Of a stretch of DNA of 64,000 nucleotides, positions 60,526 through 64,000 are shown in pieces. The position numbers and the translations under genes are program-made. Source of the stretch: Desulfobacterales bacterium (GTDB lineage Bacteria; Desulfobacterota; Desulfobacteria; Desulfobacterales; JALSRD01); assembly GCA_026984935.1 (NCBI GenBank), contig JALSRD010000011.1, positions 1 to 64,000 of the forward strand, read 5' to 3'. A model generated the notes under the pieces. The model was not told where the DNA came from, made no database searches, and saw only the letters and a list, made by a program, of their open reading frames with translations. Each line of letters begins with the position of its first letter. Within the stretch, counting starts at the first letter, position 1.

Positions 60526-60726
60526 GTGATCCGTGCGTCCAGTCTGGCGGGCAGGAAATCCAGCTCGCCGGTTTCATTCGCCAGGGGAAAACCTCGGGAA
60601 ATTGCTTTAAAACCCGGCCTGTCGGTCAAGACCGTTGACGCCCATCGGAACAGCATCGGCAAAAAACTCGGCATCAGCAACCAGAAGATCAACCTTCGAA
60701 CCTATTTACAAACGCTCCAGCCGTGA
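60526..60726 (+). pseudogene. LuxR-type helix-turn-helix remnant
   Basis: The frame reads KPREIALKPGLSVKTVDAHR and IGKKLGISNQKINLRTYLQTL, which is the second half of a LuxR/FixJ DNA-binding domain (REIA, SVKTV-HR, KLGI). The first part is unrelated or worn, there is no receiver or PAS domain, and the open frame starts at a GTG without a ribosome site. It is probably the 3' end of a lost regulator gene. Confidence 0.7.
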
Positions 60727-60893
60727 TTGCTGCAGCGAACCGTTCGAAGGGCGCAGAGCAAAGACGCATGCCTGTATTTCGTTATTCCACGAAATACACG
60801 GTGGAGTCGCAGAACCGGTACCCATGGCGAATTGCAGCTTTGTCGTGGCGGCGCCGAAAGCTTCATGGATCACCCGCAGAAAGGAGGACGGCC

Positions 60894-61958
60894 ATGCATG
60901 GGATGAATTCACACAACCCGCTAGAATGTATCCTTCCGCCCCACATGATCGACGTCTTGAAGATGCGCGGCAATGCCAAACAGAAACGGATGGCGGAAAG
61001 TCTTGCAAAGGAAGGGCTCAAATTCAGGATGCAGCGGCAGGCCGCGGAGCCGCCGACGGCTTATTTGGCGGCCCCGTCAGTAGCTCCCGGTGCGCAGCCG
61101 CACCTGGAACGTGAGGTCTACGACTGTCAGACGAAAGCCACGCTTCCCGGCACCCTGGTGCGACGGGAAGGAGATCCGCCAAGCGGCGATCAGCAGGTGG
61201 ACGAGGCCTATGAGGGTGCAGGAGACACCTATCAGCTCTATTTCAACGAATATCAGCGCGATTCTCTGGACGGACAGGGGCTGAAGCTCGTATCGAGCGT
61301 GCATTTCCGAAAGAACTACAACAACGCCTTCTGGAACGGATCACAGATGAGCTACGGCGACGGTGACGGTACGATCTTCAAACCGCTCACCGGCGATCTG
61401 GCTGTCATCGGCCACGAACTGTCGCATGGGGTTGTCCAGTATTCCGGCGGCCTGATGTACCGGGACCAGTCCGGTGCCTTAAACGAGCATTTCGCCGATG
61501 TCTTCGGTGTGCTGACCAAGCAGTACAAACTGTCCCAGGATGCCGCCGAAGCCGACTGGCTGATCGGGGCCGGCCTTTTCGGACCGAACATCAACGGCCA
61601 GGCGCTGCGCTCCATGGCCGCGCCGGGAACGGCCTACGACGATTCCCTGCTGGGCCGCGACCCGCAGCCCTTTCACATGGACGACTACGTGGTGACCCAG
61701 TCCGACAACGGCGGGGTGCACATCAACTCCGGCATTCCCAACCATGCCTTTTATCTGGTCGCCATGATGATCGCCGGCAGAGCCTGGCAAAAGGCCGGGC
61801 ATATCTGGTACCAAACGCTCCAGAACATCAACAATCCCAATGCGAGCTTCCTGAATTGGGCCGAAGAAACCATCGCCCGGGCACAGACGCTTTTCGGCAC
61901 CGGCAGCCGTGAAGCCATCCTCACACAACGGGCCTGGAAACTGGTAGGAGTTTTTTAA
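60894..61958 (+). CDS. Protealysin-like M4 metalloprotease
   Basis: This 354-residue zinc protease has no signal peptide but a short propeptide with the protealysin cysteine motif (CILPPHM, Cys12). The M4 active site is HELSH at 174-178 with the third ligand in NEHFADVFG and the later His in HINSGIPNHAF. ATG 60894 has AAGGAGG. Protealysin-type enzymes mature by self-cleavage and can act in the cytoplasm. The inhibitor gene follows two bases later. Confidence 0.93.
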   Translation: MHGMNSHNPLECILPPHMIDVLKMRGNAKQKRMAESLAKEGLKFRMQRQAAEPPTAYLAAPSVAPGAQPHLEREVYDCQTKATLPGTLVRREGDPPSGDQQVDEAYEGAGDTYQLYFNEYQRDSLDGQGLKLVSSVHFRKNYNNAFWNGSQMSYGDGDGTIFKPLTGDLAVIGHELSHGVVQYSGGLMYRDQSGALNEHFADVFGVLTKQYKLSQDAAEADWLIGAGLFGPNINGQALRSMAAPGTAYDDSLLGRDPQPFHMDDYVVTQSDNGGVHINSGIPNHAFYLVAMMIAGRAWQKAGHIWYQTLQNINNPNASFLNWAEETIARAQTLFGTGSREAILTQRAWKLVGVF

Positions 61959-61960
61959 GC

Positions 61961-62272
61961 ATGAAGCTCTACATCAAAACCTCGGGCGGCATCGGCAACA
62001 TCCGCATCCAGGGTGAAATCGATACCGACGATCTGCCACACCGCCTGGCCGCACATGTGCGATCCATGTTCGATCCGGCAAAACTGGCGTTGCTGCCGCA
62101 TCCCGAAGACACCGGCGCCACGGCCGACGGCATGCAGTACGAGGTGCATCTGATATCCGGCGATGATGCCCGGCGCCTGGTAATCGCGGAACCCAATGCT
62201 CCCGAGGATCTGATCGGCGTTCTGCAGGATTTAATTCAGGAATTGATTCGCCGAAAAAGCACCGGAAAGTGA
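61961..62272 (+). CDS. Emfourin-like protease inhibitor
   Basis: This 103-residue protein (LYIKTSGGIGNIRIQGEID, then YEVHLISGD and LIGVLQDLIQELI) matches emfourin, the cytoplasmic inhibitor encoded next to protealysin-type M4 proteases. It begins two bases after the protease stop, so the two are made together and the inhibitor probably keeps the enzyme silent until needed. Confidence 0.88.
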   Translation: MKLYIKTSGGIGNIRIQGEIDTDDLPHRLAAHVRSMFDPAKLALLPHPEDTGATADGMQYEVHLISGDDARRLVIAEPNAPEDLIGVLQDLIQELIRRKSTGK

Positions 62273-62282
62273 CGTCCGCTTT

Positions 62283-62307
62283 CCGGCCACTGCCGGTATG
62301 CTTTTTT
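62283..62307 (+). terminator. Possible rho-independent terminator after emfourin
   Basis: CCGGC, a four-base loop CACT and GCCGG form a short stem, followed five bases later by TTTTTT at 62302-62307. The stem is short and the T-run is slightly displaced, so it is only a fair candidate. Confidence 0.35.
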
Positions 62308-62406
62308 ATCCGGCGCCGGATGGCGGGGTGCGCAGCCGAATAAGCGCCGGCGGCACCCGGCCTCTTCCCGCTTTTCAAACGCTGGCGACATCCAGGAGAA
62401 CAGGCA

Positions 62407-64000
62407 ATGAACAGATTATCATCCCGTGTTGAGAATATGCAGCCCCGCTATACCGTGGTGGTGATCGGTTCCGGTTATGGCGGGGCCATTGCGGCCTCAC
62501 GCCTGGCACGCGCGGGCCAGGATGTGTGTATACTCGAACGCGGCCGGGAGTTTGTGCCCGGGGAATACCCCGATACCGAGAGCGAGGCCGCAAGAGAGCT
62601 GCAGGTCGACCTTCCGGCAACCCACACCGGTGCTCCTACCGGCCTCTATGATTTTCGGGTCAACCCGGACATGAATGTCTTTGTGGGTTGTGGCCTGGGA
62701 GGCACTTCGCTGGTCAACGCCAACGTGTCGCTGCGCCCCGAGGACAGGGTTTTCGATGACCGGCGCTGGCCGAAGGAACTGCGCCGGGATGTTCAAATGG
62801 GCCTGGCGCAGGCTTTTCAGCGCGCTGAAAAAATGCTGGACGCCAAGGCTTATCCATCCACAGCCCCAAAGCTTGCCAAGTACGGCGCTCTTGAAAAGTC
62901 AGCCCATTTTCTAAATGCAGATAAGGTCTACCACCCGCCGATCAACGTCATGTTCGCCGATGAGACCAACGCCGCCGGTGTCGCGCAAAAGGCCTGCAGC
63001 CTGTGCGGTGACTGCGTCTCGGGATGCAACGTCTCAGCGAAAAACACCGTCTTGATGAACTATCTGCCCGATGCCGTCAATCACGGCGCCGAGATTTACA
63101 CCTGTGTCAGCGTGCGTCGCATAGAGCGCCGCAACGACCAGTGGATCGTTCACTTTCAGGTATTGGATGCCGGCCGTGAGATCTTCGATGCGCCGACCCA
63201 ATTCATCCGTGCCACGCACGTGGTGCTTGCCGCAGGAACCCTGGGATCCACAGAAATCCTGCTGCGATCGAAAGCCGCCGGGCTGGCGATGTCCGACCAG
63301 GTAGGCCGCCATCTTACCGGCAACGGGGATGTCCTGGGGTTTGCTTACAACAATGATGTCCCCATCCACGGCATCGGTTTCGGAAGCCGGGATCAGACCG
63401 ACGCCCCGCCCGTGGGGCCGACCATCACGGGCATCATCGATCTGCGCAACCGCGATCGGTTGGATGACGGAATGGTCATCGAAGAAGGGGCATTGCCCGG
63501 AAGTATCGCCAACCTCTTGCCCAAGGTGTTTAGCCTGTCTGCCCAACTGGCCGGCAAAGACACCGATAGCGGTCTGGTCGACACGGTCAATGAAAAGCGC
63601 CGCGAGATGGAGAGCCTGATTCAAGGGCCCTATCACGGCGCCACCCGCAATACCCAGACCTTTCTGGTGATGGCCCACGACGACGGAAGCGGACGAATGC
63701 TTCTCGCAGACGACCGCCTGCGCATTGACTGGCCCGCAGTTGGCAAGCAGAAGGTGTTTGAACGCATTAACAATACGCTGCTGGAAGTCACGCGCCCGCT
63801 GGGCGGAACCTATCTGCCCAATCCACTGTGGAACCGGCTGCTGGGCCATGACCTGGTCACAGTGCACCCCCTGGGCGGGTGCCGCATGGCGGATCGTGCC
63901 GAAGACGGGGTGGTCAACCACCGCGGCCAGGTCTTTTCGGCAGCGGCCGGCAGTGATGTCCACGAGGGGCTCTACGTGATGGACGGTGCCATCATCCCCC
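62407..64000 (+). CDS. GMC-family oxidoreductase (cholesterol-oxidase type), partial
   Basis: The open frame starts at ATG 62407 and is still open at the window end (531 codons seen). The FAD site is VVIGSGYGGAIAASRLA. A CX2CX2CX3C cluster (Cys197, 200, 203, 207; CSLCGDCVSGCN) precedes AKNTVLMNYL, and HPLGGCRM near the end marks the substrate-binding C-terminal part. GMC enzymes oxidise alcohols, sterols or related compounds with FAD. The cysteine cluster looks like a ferredoxin-type motif and recurs in this branch. It lies 134 bases after emfourin; its 3' end is missing. Confidence 0.88.
   Translation, partial: MNRLSSRVENMQPRYTVVVIGSGYGGAIAASRLARAGQDVCILERGREFVPGEYPDTESEAARELQVDLPATHTGAPTGLYDFRVNPDMNVFVGCGLGGTSLVNANVSLRPEDRVFDDRRWPKELRRDVQMGLAQAFQRAEKMLDAKAYPSTAPKLAKYGALEKSAHFLNADKVYHPPINVMFADETNAAGVAQKACSLCGDCVSGCNVSAKNTVLMNYLPDAVNHGAEIYTCVSVRRIERRNDQWIVHFQVLDAGREIFDAPTQFIRATHVVLAAGTLGSTEILLRSKAAGLAMSDQVGRHLTGNGDVLGFAYNNDVPIHGIGFGSRDQTDAPPVGPTITGIIDLRNRDRLDDGMVIEEGALPGSIANLLPKVFSLSAQLAGKDTDSGLVDTVNEKRREMESLIQGPYHGATRNTQTFLVMAHDDGSGRMLLADDRLRIDWPAVGKQKVFERINNTLLEVTRPLGGTYLPNPLWNRLLGHDLVTVHPLGGCRMADRAEDGVVNHRGQVFSAAAGSDVHEGLYVMDGAIIP

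Overview
The window reads as the chromosome of a GC-rich, Gram-negative, sensory-rich bacterium, most likely a sulfate-reducing Desulfobacterota of the Desulfobacterales/Desulfosarcina type. This is inferred from the mix of three TauE/SafE-type anion exporters, an SLC13 permease with RCK_C domains, a DsrE-family protein, a polyhydroxyalkanoate operon and many two-component genes. No 16S rRNA, dsr or apr gene is present to prove it. I saw no tRNA, rRNA or CRISPR array.

Layout. 1-9.1 kb: a cytidylate-kinase-like protein with a C-terminal BON-like domain (here CK-BON) faces a five-gene operon on the minus strand (SLC13 permease, two CK-BON paralogs, single-domain response regulator, histidine kinase). 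A second histidine kinase/response regulator pair follows. 9.2-14 kb: TauE/SafE exporter, TIGR02186-like membrane protein, an unusual PEP-synthase-like phosphotransferase and a third single-domain response regulator. 14.4-16 kb: HDOD-GGDEF diguanylate cyclase. 16-19.7 kb: PHA operon (two tandem phasin-like proteins, PhaC, PhaE, SDR reductase) behind a good sigma-70 promoter. 20-30.5 kb: chemosensory cluster STAS-CheA(REC)-MCP-MCP-CheW-CheB-CheR-RR. 30.5-34.3 kb: universal stress protein, secreted hypothetical, adk, cysS.

34.6-40 kb holds a tandemly repeated three-gene module, [CK-BON, TauE/SafE exporter, small DUF1634-like membrane protein] twice. 40.6-47.3 kb: STAS protein, two unknown small ORFs, yidD, DsrE-family protein, uvrA, FmdB-like zinc ribbon, a core-MetE-like protein. 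47.4-48.9 kb: an mcp remnant split by a transposable element, then a chromosomal TraT lipoprotein. 49-55.7 kb: dipeptide ABC transporter with a D-aminopeptidase. 55.8-60 kb: LysM-FecR-type envelope protein with a CHASE2 hybrid histidine kinase. 60.5-64 kb: LuxR remnant, protealysin-like M4 protease with its emfourin inhibitor, and a GMC oxidoreductase cut by the window end.

Most notable: five CK-BON paralogs in 40 kb, four of them next to anion-transporter genes, suggest a transporter-linked protein family that I cannot match to a described function. A previously unlabelled ~257-bp MITE-like element occurs at least three times. Two complete copies carry 13-bp terminal inverted repeats and perfect 5-bp target duplications, and one copy sits cleanly inside an mcp gene.
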